Below are positions 1-5,088 of a DNA stretch of 5,088 nt, piece by piece. The position numbers were made by a program, and so were the translations under genes. Position 1 is the stretch's first letter. Each line of letters opens with the position of its first letter. The notes under the pieces are model-generated. The model worked only from the letters and a program-made list of their open reading frames with translations, searched no databases and was not told where the DNA came from. The DNA is from Clostridium sp. (GTDB lineage Bacteria; Bacillota; Clostridia; Acetivibrionales; Acetivibrionaceae): positions 1-5,088 of the forward strand of contig DUVG01000188.1 of the NCBI GenBank assembly GCA_012841175.1, in the 5' to 3' direction.

Positions 1-81
1 ATCTGACACGCGTCTAAAAAGTTCTTCATGCTGCTTATCAATTAGCTCTACGCCTATTTTATACTTGTCTTTCCACATCAT
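1..81 (-). CDS. Bacteriohemerythrin, N-terminal 27 codons (cut by window edge)
   Basis: Bacteriohemerythrins are small cytosolic four-helix bundles with a non-haem di-iron centre that binds O2. In anaerobes they are thought to buffer, deliver or sense oxygen. The visible 27 codons contain IGVELIDKQHEELF, the family's opening signature, in which the His (residue 18 from the first Met) is the first iron ligand. The later HxxxE and HxxxH ligands lie outside the window, so an intact di-iron site cannot be confirmed. Two adjacent ATG codons could start it (81-79 or 78-76). The first sits 6 bases after a GAGGG ribosome binding site at 88-92, so I chose it. The gene is divergent from the gene at 495. 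A fusion to a longer chemotaxis-type protein further left is possible but cannot be seen. Confidence 0.85.
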   Translation of the reverse strand, partial: MMWKDKYKIGVELIDKQHEELFRRVSD

Positions 82-155
82 TTTAATCCCTCGTTTCCTA
101 TTATAATTTATTTCACACTTTTTAATTTACCTTTTAACACTTCTAAAAATACGAT

Positions 156-177
156 ATAATGTTCTTTATCACATTAT
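156..177. promoter_or_regulatory. Operator-like inverted repeat upstream of hemerythrin
   Basis: ATAATGT (156-162) and ACATTAT (171-177) are perfect 7-base inverted arms separated by 8 bases. The dyad lies 75-96 bases upstream of the hemerythrin start, where a dimeric regulator could bind. The arm length and spacing suit a helix-turn-helix dimer, but the sequence does not match a Rex, PerR or Fur consensus that I know. In such AT-rich DNA it could be chance. Confidence 0.3.
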
Positions 178-381
178 TTTTCGGTAATTATGATAAATAT
201 CTTTAGATAAAAAAATTTTTACCTGTTACATACTTAAGCAGAAAAGAATTAAATGTAAAAAGAAATATGTGAGGACAATAAATACATAAATGAAAATATT
301 TTTGGTGCAATATTGTGCTCGGAAATTAATGGATGGAATATTTGAAGCTTGAAATGTTAAGTTTATCCAGTTTAATTTTCA

Positions 382-411
382 TTGACAAAAGGTTATTCAA
401 ACAATTATAAT
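382..411 (+). promoter_or_regulatory. Sigma-A promoter of the 131-residue protein gene
   Basis: A perfect -35 TTGACA (382-387) and a perfect -10 TATAAT (406-411) are separated by 18 bases. Transcription would start near 418, giving a leader of about 77 bases before the TTG start at 495. This is the strongest promoter in the window. A gene this short with so close to consensus a promoter is probably expressed constitutively unless repressed. Repeats around the start point are possible operator candidates. Confidence 0.8.
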
Positions 412-494
412 AGGGGTATCAGTTTAGTATCTTAAATAATTAATACCTTTTGAGAATTCTGTTGTTAAACAATACATCTAAGGAGTGAATCATA

Positions 495-890
495 TTGAAG
501 GACATAATGGTAGATCAATTCCAATTTACCGTTGGAGAACTTTTAATAAGAAACAAAAGTATTCTAGATCTTATTACTAAATTTCAAGATTCAAATGCTA
601 GAGTTAATCGTGGTATTATTAAATCCATCACCCAATGTGGTTGTGTAAAAGTTAATGCTGAAAAACAAGTTAGTTTTATTGATGCTGATTTTGATGAAGT
701 TAGAAATTTAATGAATACTCACTTAGAAGGAAACCTTTGCGAAAACTGTAGAGACTATGTTGAAAAAGACATTGGAAGGAATCTATTTTACTTAGCCTCA
801 ATATGTAACACTCTTGATTTGAATTTGTATGATATTATACTAAAAGAGCTTGACAGAATAAAGATGCTAGGAAAATATAATTTAAGATAA
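495..890 (+). CDS. Uncharacterised 131-residue protein with CxC/CxxC pairs and a MazG-like C-terminus
   Basis: Function is not established. The protein is soluble, with no signal peptide or membrane segment. Residues 1-45 look helical. Cys48-Gly-Cys50 (in TQCGC) and Cys82-x2-Cys85 (in LCENC) could form a metal or disulfide site. Residues 88-128 resemble the second half of a MazG-type all-alpha NTP pyrophosphatase: the stretch IGRNLFYLASICNTLDLNL matches the usual pattern around ELGDxLFYL. However, the catalytic Asp that normally follows Gly is Arg95, so pyrophosphatase activity is doubtful. I recall similar short clostridial proteins, sometimes labelled DUF1573 or MazG-like, but am unsure of the family name. 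The start is TTG at 495, chosen because AGGAG (481-485) lies 9 bases upstream. The in-frame ATG at 507 is 21 bases from that site. It is monocistronic, with its own strong promoter, and convergent with disA. Confidence 0.8.
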   Translation: MKDIMVDQFQFTVGELLIRNKSILDLITKFQDSNARVNRGIIKSITQCGCVKVNAEKQVSFIDADFDEVRNLMNTHLEGNLCENCRDYVEKDIGRNLFYLASICNTLDLNLYDIILKELDRIKMLGKYNLR

Positions 891-961
891 AAAATTATAA
901 TCTAGCAATCTAAAGTCTATCTAAAGTTTAAATTTTAAATGTCAAACTATTCTTTTTTGTG
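891..961. other. Convergent gap between the 131-residue protein gene and disA
   Basis: Both flanking genes end into this 71-base AT-rich gap. I see no strong GC-paired terminator. The best hairpin is weak: AGTTT (925-929) with AAACT, followed on the plus strand by a TTTTTT run near 952-957. A 9-base direct repeat ATCTAAAGT occurs at 908-916 and 919-927, with an 11-base period. Termination may be inefficient or rely on the weak hairpin, so overlapping 3' ends are possible. Confidence 0.35.
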
Positions 962-2035
962 TTACATTTTTTTAGCATTTAAAAATAGTTGTCCTTGGAC
1001 TCTTCTTAGTCCCTCTTTAATTAGTCTTGCTCTGACTTCTCCAATTCCTTCAACATCATCAAGTTCCTCAATTGATGCATTTAAAATTCCTTGAAAATTT
1101 AAAAATTTATCAACTAAGTTTCTTGTTACTGTCATAGGAACTTTAGGAATTTTACTTAGCAATCTATATCCTTTAGGATATATGGCTGTCTCAAAAGCAT
1201 CAAAATTGCCATTATAACCCAGGAGCTTGCATATTTTTTCAATCTCCATAAGCTCATCAAAAGATAGCAACCTTAAATTTTCTTGAATTTCTTTTGCGGA
1301 CATATCCTCTCTTTCCATATAATCCTCAATTATTAATACCTCATCATTGTCAATGTTGGCTAATAACTCCTCTAGCTGCATACTTATAAGTCTTCCTTCA
1401 TTTCCTAATTCACAAATATATCTGTCAATTTCAGAAGCAACTCTTAATACCATTTCTGTCCTCTGAATTACAAAAGCAACATCGTCTAATGTTACAATGT
1501 TTTCAAATTCAAGAACGCTTAAATTATTAACTGCTCTATCTAAAACTGCTTTATATTTTTCCAGTGTCTGCATAGCTTGATTAGCTTTGTTTAATATAAC
1601 TGATGTATCTTTTAAAATATATTTTATAAGCCCTTTGTATATTGTGATAACATTTCTTCTTTGTGATATGCTTATAACAGTCTCACCTGTTTGTTTTGCC
1701 ACTCTATGTGCTGCTTTATGCCTTGTTCCTGTTTCATCAGTTGATATTTTAGGGTCAGGAATAAGCAGTGTATTTGCATATAATAATTTTTTTAAATCTC
1801 TACTTAATACAATTGCACCATCCATTTTTGCAAGTTCATATAAATGAGCAGGAGAATATTCCTTGTTAATGAAAAAACCACCATCTATAAGACTCATAAT
1901 TTCTGGCGAATCCCCTATAACAATCAAAGCACCTGTTCTAGCTTTTAAAATGTTTTCTAAGCCATCTCTTAAGGCTGTGCCTGGAGCAAGCATTTTTAAC
2001 AGCTCAAGTAATTTTTCTTCTTTTATATTCTCCAT
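962..2035 (-). CDS. disA: DisA: DNA integrity scanning protein, diadenylate cyclase
   Basis: DisA condenses two ATP into the second messenger c-di-AMP and scans DNA, slowing synthesis at branched repair intermediates. The 357 residues match the usual length (about 360 in Bacillus subtilis). Residues 1-140 are the cyclase (DAC) domain, with APGT at 17-20, SPAHLYELAKMDGAIVLS spanning the catalytic DGA at 72-74, and the GTRH motif at 103-106. Residues about 145-290 form the helical linker. The C-terminus carries a helix-hairpin-helix DNA-binding motif (VEGIGEVRARLI, 328-339). The normal RHR motif reads RHK here (105-107) and the following TAER reads AAHR. The charge is kept at the Lys, so activity is likely but not certain. 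The start ATG is preceded by a strong GGAGGGG (2042-2048). disA lies 42 bases after radA, whose product in studied species binds DisA and lowers c-di-AMP synthesis. It is probably cotranscribed with radA and also has its own promoter candidate. Confidence 0.97.
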   Translation of the reverse strand: MENIKEEKLLELLKMLAPGTALRDGLENILKARTGALIVIGDSPEIMSLIDGGFFINKEYSPAHLYELAKMDGAIVLSRDLKKLLYANTLLIPDPKISTDETGTRHKAAHRVAKQTGETVISISQRRNVITIYKGLIKYILKDTSVILNKANQAMQTLEKYKAVLDRAVNNLSVLEFENIVTLDDVAFVIQRTEMVLRVASEIDRYICELGNEGRLISMQLEELLANIDNDEVLIIEDYMEREDMSAKEIQENLRLLSFDELMEIEKICKLLGYNGNFDAFETAIYPKGYRLLSKIPKVPMTVTRNLVDKFLNFQGILNASIEELDDVEGIGEVRARLIKEGLRRVQGQLFLNAKKM

Positions 2036-2066
2036 AGTGTACCCCTCCAGAAAATTCTTGATTAAT

Positions 2067-2075
2067 ATTATAACA
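2067..2075 (-). promoter_or_regulatory. Extended -10 promoter candidate for disA
   Basis: Read leftward, the gap between radA and disA contains TGTTATAAT, a perfect extended -10 element. It starts just after the radA stop codon and would place the transcription start near 2060, about 25 bases before the disA ATG. No good -35 lies 17-18 bases upstream. TTGAAT at a 20-base spacing is the closest match. An extended -10 can work without a -35. Confidence 0.5.
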
Positions 2076-2077
2076 AC

Positions 2078-3445
2078 CTACTGCAAAATTATATTCAATG
2101 CTTCCTGTACATTTTCCACACCTATAATATCTATATTATTAACTTCTTTCATGTTCTTAATAACTTCTACATTTCCTCGAGGAACTATGCATTTTTTAAA
2201 ACCTATTCTCATAGCCTCCATAACTCTCTTATCTGCCTGATTAACAGCTCTAACTTCACCTGTTAATCCCACTTCTCCAATTAAAACAGTATCTATATCA
2301 ACACAAACATTTCTAAAACTAGATGCAATAGCTGCAACAATGCCCAAATCACATGCTGGTTCGTCAATTTTAAGCCCACCTACAACATTAACATATGCAT
2401 CAAAATTATGAAGTTGCATGCCCACTCTTTTTTCAAGAACTGCCATTAATAAAGTGATTCTATTGTAGTCAACCCCTGTGGCCATTCTCCTTGGCATTCC
2501 AAAGCTTGTTGGACACACAAGGGCCTGTATCTCAATGAGCATAGGACGTGTTCCTTCTAAGCTAGATACTACAACTGATCCAGGTACATTTTCAGGTCTT
2601 CCAGAAATCATAATCTTAGACGGGTTATCTACTTCAACAAGTCCCACATCTTTCATCTCAAATATACCAATTTCATTTGTAGAGCCAAATCTATTTTTTA
2701 CAGCCCTCAAAATTCTGTAACTTAAATGTCTTTCTCCTTCAAAGTACAATACCGTGTCCACCATATGTTCTAAAACCCTTGGACCTGCAATAGAACCCTC
2801 TTTGGTCACATGACCAACAATAATTATTGCTATATTCATGCTTTTAGCAATCCTCATAAGACCAGCAGTAATATCTCTAACCTGACTTATACTCCCTGGT
2901 GCTGTCGATAATTCTTCATTAAACATAGTTTGTATTGAATCAATAATTATTAAATTGGGTTTTTCCATCTCACATAAAGAATGAACAATTTTAAAATTAG
3001 TTTCAGACACCATTAATAGATTTGAATTGCTTACACCTAATCTATCGGCTCTTATTTTAATTTGCTTTATAGATTCCTCTCCAGAAATATATATAATTTT
3101 GGGATCTTCTTTGATTTTATCACATATTTGCAAAAGAAGAGTTGATTTTCCAATACCCGGGTCTCCTCCTACAAGTACAAGAGAGCCTTTTACTATCCCT
3201 CCACCAAGCACTCTATCCATCTCTTTCATACCTGTTTTGTATCTATCCTCTTTTTCTACTTGAACATCATTTAAATTTATAGGCTTTATATTAGATAAAA
3301 AGGCTTCCTGGCTTTTTTTGCCTACTAATTGTTCTATTTCTTCTGTAAAAGTATTCCATTGACTACATCCAGGGCATTTACCCAGCCATCCTCTTGATTC
3401 ATAACCACAACTTTGACAAATAAAAAATGTTTTTTTCTTCGGCAT
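2078..3445 (-). CDS. radA: RadA/Sms: DNA repair and recombination ATPase
   Basis: RadA is a RecA-like hexameric ATPase that drives branch migration during recombination and helps process stalled forks. The 455 residues match the family length (about 458 in B. subtilis). A zinc finger at 10-27 has C10-x2-C13 and C24-x2-C27. The RecA-type core follows, with Walker A GGDPGIGKST (93-102), Walker B LIIIDS (165-170) and the RadA-specific KNRFG motif (250-254). A Lon-like C-terminal domain covers about 305-455 and contains TGEVRAV (395-401). In this family it is structural and not proteolytic. The reading frame stays open 41 codons further upstream, but those residues are hydrophobic and AT-rich, and the family begins at the MPKKK seen here, so I set the start at 3445. 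The ribosome binding site is poor: GGG 8 bases before the ATG, and GGAAAGG further upstream. In many Firmicutes clpC precedes radA. Here the upstream neighbour is a divergent glycosyltransferase. Confidence 0.96.
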   Translation of the reverse strand: MPKKKTFFICQSCGYESRGWLGKCPGCSQWNTFTEEIEQLVGKKSQEAFLSNIKPINLNDVQVEKEDRYKTGMKEMDRVLGGGIVKGSLVLVGGDPGIGKSTLLLQICDKIKEDPKIIYISGEESIKQIKIRADRLGVSNSNLLMVSETNFKIVHSLCEMEKPNLIIIDSIQTMFNEELSTAPGSISQVRDITAGLMRIAKSMNIAIIIVGHVTKEGSIAGPRVLEHMVDTVLYFEGERHLSYRILRAVKNRFGSTNEIGIFEMKDVGLVEVDNPSKIMISGRPENVPGSVVVSSLEGTRPMLIEIQALVCPTSFGMPRRMATGVDYNRITLLMAVLEKRVGMQLHNFDAYVNVVGGLKIDEPACDLGIVAAIASSFRNVCVDIDTVLIGEVGLTGEVRAVNQADKRVMEAMRIGFKKCIVPRGNVEVIKNMKEVNNIDIIGVENVQEALNIILQ

Positions 3446-3484
3446 ATTTTTTTCCCAGCCATCCTTTCCTTTTTGTATGTGCTT

Positions 3485-3493
3485 TTTATAGCA
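3485..3493 (-). promoter_or_regulatory. Extended -10 promoter candidate for radA
   Basis: Read leftward, TGCTATAAA is an extended -10 with one mismatch to TATAAT. The predicted transcription start near 3478 gives a leader of about 33 bases to the radA ATG at 3445, a sensible length. The -35 region (TTTTTA at 17 bases) is weak. An alternative further upstream is TTGTAC with TATGAT at an 18-base spacing. The promoter would drive radA and, by read-through, disA. Confidence 0.45.
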
Positions 3494-3588
3494 TAACATA
3501 ACATTTTTAAAAATTAAATAATCATAAATATTTTCTATTATTAAGTACAAAATAATAAAGAAATTCAAGAGGATACAAATGATTAATT

Positions 3589-3595
3589 GGAGGAG
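3589..3595 (+). promoter_or_regulatory. Ribosome binding site deciding the glycosyltransferase start
   Basis: GGAGGAG lies just upstream of the ATG at 3600 and is the strongest Shine-Dalgarno match here. It falls inside the reading frame that would begin at the ATG at 3579, which has its own weaker AAGAGGA at 3567-3573. Initiation at 3600 is therefore preferred, but both starts could be used. Confidence 0.65.
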
Positions 3596-3599
3596 TAAA

Positions 3600-4856
3600 A
3601 TGTTATCACAAATAAACAGTGTGATTTTCCATACGACACAGCTAATACAGGTGATAATATTTACCGCAGGATGTTATTTTTTTGGAATATCTATTTTTGG
3701 CTGGTTAAATCGTAAGACATACCAAAATAAAGATTTTTTTCCTAATAAAAGATTTGCACTGATTGTAGCTGCCCACAACGAAGAAAAAGTAATAACCCAT
3801 ATAATTGACAGCCTTTTTAAGCAGAATTATCCTAGAAATTTATTTGATGTGTTTGTCATTGCGGATAACTGTACTGACAAAACGGCGGAAATAGCAGAAA
3901 AACACGGTGCTATCGTATACAAAAGATTTAATTCTACTCTTAGGGGAAAAGGACACGCATTAGAGTGGATGTTTGAAAAAATATTTGCAATGGATAAAAA
4001 ATATGATGCCATCAGTGTTTTTGATGCAGACAATCTTGTTTCATCTAATTTTTTATTGGAAATGAACAAACAGCTATGCAGAGGCCATAAAGTTGTACAA
4101 GGATATATAGACAGCAAAAACCCTTATGATTCATGGATAACATGTTCTTATTCCATTGCTTTTTGGCTGTCTAACAGGATATTTCAGCTTCCTAGATATT
4201 ATTTAGGATTAAGTTGTGGCCTTTGTGGTACAGGCTTTTGCATAGATACTGATGTTTTAAAAAAAATTGGCTGGGGTGCTACATGTCTTACAGAAGATTT
4301 GGAGTTTACAATGAAGCTTGTACTAAAAGACATGAAAGTTGCATGGGCTCATAATGCAGTGGTTTATGATGAAAAACCATTGACATTAAAACAATCCTGG
4401 AATCAAAGAAAAAGGTGGATGCAGGGACATGCTGATTGCACAAGCAGGTTTTTAGGACCACTTTTTAAAAAAGCTTTTAAAAATGGTGACCTTATATCCT
4501 TTGATTGTGCCATCTATATGTTTCAGCCTATAAGATTAATATTTATAGGTCTAATAACAATAATGATGTGGGTACAAATAGTTTTTCCTGAATCTCCTTT
4601 TTTTACATTAAAGTATTTGTTTCCTGCAGAAGTTTGGTCTATATTTGTCATACTGCAATTTTTATATGGCCCATTTATAATTTTAGCTGAAAGAAAATTT
4701 AGTCCTAAAGTGTTATTAGGATTTTTAGTTTATCCATTTTACTGTCTCACATGGATTCCTATTACTATACAGGGGTTTTTGACTAAAAACAACAAAGACT
4801 GGAGTCACACTCACCATTCGAGAGAAATTAGTATTAGTGATTTAGAAAAGGCCTAA
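3600..4856 (+). CDS. Membrane family-2 glycosyltransferase (cellulose/hyaluronan synthase-like)
   Basis: This is a GT-A fold inverting glycosyltransferase that would transfer a sugar from a nucleotide-sugar donor at the cytoplasmic face. The acceptor and product are unknown. Numbered from the start used here (418 residues): one N-terminal membrane segment at about 8-36, then the catalytic domain with AHNEE (58-62), DNCTD (89-93), the metal-binding DAD (142-144), TED (231-233, with D233 the likely catalytic base) and QRKRW (269-273). Three hydrophobic segments follow at about 311-328, 344-364 and 371-393. D-DxD-D-QxxRW is the signature of processive polysaccharide synthases, but some non-processive enzymes share it. 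The start at 3600 is preceded by GGAGGAG (3589-3595). An in-frame ATG at 3579 with its own AAGAGGA would add 7 residues. It is divergent from radA and monocistronic, closed by a terminator. A role in an exopolysaccharide or glycolipid is inference. Confidence 0.9.
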   Translation: MLSQINSVIFHTTQLIQVIIFTAGCYFFGISIFGWLNRKTYQNKDFFPNKRFALIVAAHNEEKVITHIIDSLFKQNYPRNLFDVFVIADNCTDKTAEIAEKHGAIVYKRFNSTLRGKGHALEWMFEKIFAMDKKYDAISVFDADNLVSSNFLLEMNKQLCRGHKVVQGYIDSKNPYDSWITCSYSIAFWLSNRIFQLPRYYLGLSCGLCGTGFCIDTDVLKKIGWGATCLTEDLEFTMKLVLKDMKVAWAHNAVVYDEKPLTLKQSWNQRKRWMQGHADCTSRFLGPLFKKAFKNGDLISFDCAIYMFQPIRLIFIGLITIMMWVQIVFPESPFFTLKYLFPAEVWSIFVILQFLYGPFIILAERKFSPKVLLGFLVYPFYCLTWIPITIQGFLTKNNKDWSHTHHSREISISDLEKA

Positions 4857-4865
4857 AACTTAGAT

Positions 4866-4906
4866 GGATTGTAAGTGGATTTTTTCTTACAATCCCTTCT
4901 GTTTTT
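4866..4906 (+). terminator. Intrinsic terminator after the glycosyltransferase
   Basis: GGATTGTAAG (4866-4875) pairs perfectly with CTTACAATCC (4886-4895), giving a 10-base-pair stem with a 10-base loop. The T-rich tail CTTCTGTTTTT runs to 4906. It begins 10 bases after the stop codon. No T-run lies on the opposite side, so it acts on the plus strand only. It separates the glycosyltransferase from the Y-family polymerase gene. Confidence 0.85.
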
Positions 4907-4969
4907 GTAACTATATAAGGCATTTTGTCTTGGTAATTTAATAGTCTTCTTGGGAATCTGAAGCTATTG

Positions 4970-4998
4970 TTGATTATTTTTTTCTTTTTCATTAAAAT
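4970..4998 (+). promoter_or_regulatory. Sigma-A promoter candidate for the Y-family polymerase
   Basis: TTGATT (4970-4975) and TAAAAT (4993-4998) are 17 bases apart, matching the sigma-A consensus at 4 of 6 and 5 of 6 positions. The predicted start near 5005 gives a leader of about 29 bases. No LexA-type GAAC/GTTC box is visible between the terminator and the gene, so SOS control is not supported by what can be seen. Confidence 0.5.
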
Positions 4999-5033
4999 TA
5001 AATATAGATTAAACTTTAAGGTAGGACGTTTTT

Positions 5034-5088
5034 ATGCAAAAAGTAATTTTTCTTGTTGATATGAATGCTTTTTATATAAGTTGTGAAA
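5034..5088 (+). CDS. Y-family DNA polymerase (DinB/UmuC type), first 18 codons
   Basis: Y-family polymerases copy across damaged template bases at low fidelity. Only the N-terminus is present: MQKVIFLVDMNAFYISCE. It matches the first palm strand of the family, in which VDMxxF(F/Y) carries the first catalytic Asp (D9). The steric-gate position that excludes ribonucleotides is Tyr14, where E. coli DinB has Phe13. The start ATG follows AAGGTAGGA (5018-5026) at 7 bases. The rest of the gene is outside the window, so I cannot separate DinB (Pol IV) from the UmuC/UvrX-like Gram-positive branch. With radA and disA nearby it adds to a DNA-damage neighbourhood, but it is transcribed separately. Confidence 0.88.
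   Translation, partial: MQKVIFLVDMNAFYISCE

Larger units (their letters stand above)
82..494. other. Divergent intergenic region between hemerythrin and the 131-residue protein gene
   Basis: This 413-base AT-rich stretch has no convincing gene. It contains the hemerythrin ribosome binding site near its left end, an inverted repeat at 156-177, an imperfect inverted repeat (323-334 with 365-378), and the promoter and roughly 77-base leader of the rightward gene. I looked for a known riboswitch, including c-di-AMP and c-di-GMP classes, and recognised none. The hemerythrin promoter is not clear: the TATAAT on the minus strand at 105-100 is too close to the ribosome binding site to leave a usable leader and has no good -35. 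Confidence 0.6.
3446..3599. other. Divergent promoter region between radA and the glycosyltransferase
   Basis: These 154 very AT-rich bases carry the start signals of both divergent genes. On the minus side there is an extended -10 for radA. On the plus side no hexamer pair stands out, because many TAATAA/TAAATA look-alikes occur. TATTATT (3536-3542) and AATAATA (3551-3557) form a 7-base inverted repeat around an 8-base spacer, and ATTTTTAAAAAT (3503-3514) is a perfect palindrome. Both may be only low-complexity DNA. Confidence 0.5.

Noticed and set aside
100..105. TATAAT on the minus strand as the hemerythrin -10
   Set aside because: It would start transcription at the ribosome binding site itself, and no -35 lies at a usable distance.
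134..160. Sigma-D-like motif (TTAA, 14 bases, CGATATAA) on the plus strand
   Set aside because: The -35 part deviates from TAAA and there is no gene for it to serve before the strong promoter at 382. It also overlaps the inverted repeat, so chance in AT-rich DNA is more likely.
290..352. Short 20-codon open frame in the intergenic region
   Set aside because: The nearest GAGGA is 14 bases from the ATG, too far for good initiation, and the peptide has no recognisable feature.
82..494. Possible riboswitch or small RNA in the long intergenic region, considered because c-di-AMP signalling genes are nearby
   Set aside because: I could not recognise the conserved cores of the c-di-AMP or c-di-GMP riboswitches, and no GC-paired hairpin with a T-run is present.
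1587..2240. Open frames on the plus strand opposite disA and the radA end (1587-1847 and 1863-2240)
   Set aside because: They are antisense to strongly conserved DisA and RadA codons, lack good ribosome binding sites and resemble no known protein.
2478..3263. Open frames on the plus strand opposite radA (2478-2720 and 3027-3263)
   Set aside because: They are shadows of RadA coding sequence with no start signals of their own.
3446..3568. N-terminal extension of RadA by 41 codons
   Set aside because: The frame is open, but the added residues are a hydrophobic AT-rich translation with no ribosome binding site. RadA proteins begin just before the zinc finger, as at 3445.
3827..4117. Open frame on the minus strand inside the glycosyltransferase
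   Set aside because: It lies opposite the conserved catalytic domain and shows no ribosome binding site or recognisable family.

Overview
The window is chromosomal DNA from a low-GC Gram-positive anaerobe, most likely a Clostridium or close relative. The evidence is the AT-rich base composition, strong GGAGG-type ribosome binding sites, a TTG start, canonical sigma-A promoter hexamers, the radA-disA gene pair, and the start of a bacteriohemerythrin gene. I see no tRNA, rRNA, CRISPR array, insertion sequence or prophage gene, and I cannot name the species.

Layout from left to right. The first 81 bases are the N-terminus of a bacteriohemerythrin read leftward and cut by the window edge. A 413-base intergenic region (82-494) follows. 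It holds an operator-like inverted repeat on the hemerythrin side and a very good TTGACA/TATAAT promoter serving the next gene. That gene (495-890, +) encodes a 131-residue conserved-looking protein with CxC and CxxC cysteine pairs and a C-terminus resembling MazG-type pyrophosphatases. It converges on disA (962-2035, -), which encodes diadenylate cyclase. radA (2078-3445, -), encoding the DNA-repair branch-migration ATPase, lies 42 bases upstream of disA in the same direction. A perfect extended -10 element in the radA-disA gap suggests disA also has its own promoter. A 154-base AT-rich divergent region separates radA from a membrane family-2 glycosyltransferase (3600-4856, +), which ends in a clear intrinsic terminator (4866-4906). 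The right edge holds a promoter and the first 18 codons of a Y-family DNA polymerase (5034 onward, +).

How the genes work together. radA and disA form the one clear functional unit. DisA scans DNA and makes c-di-AMP. RadA acts on recombination intermediates and in studied species binds and restrains DisA. The nearby Y-family polymerase adds to a DNA-damage theme, but it is in a separate transcription unit. The hemerythrin, the cysteine-pair protein and the glycosyltransferase have no evident link to this pair. I did not find a convincing new biological system. The items most worth a second look are the uncharacterised 131-residue protein, the altered RHR motif of DisA, and several operator-like repeats in the intergenic regions.
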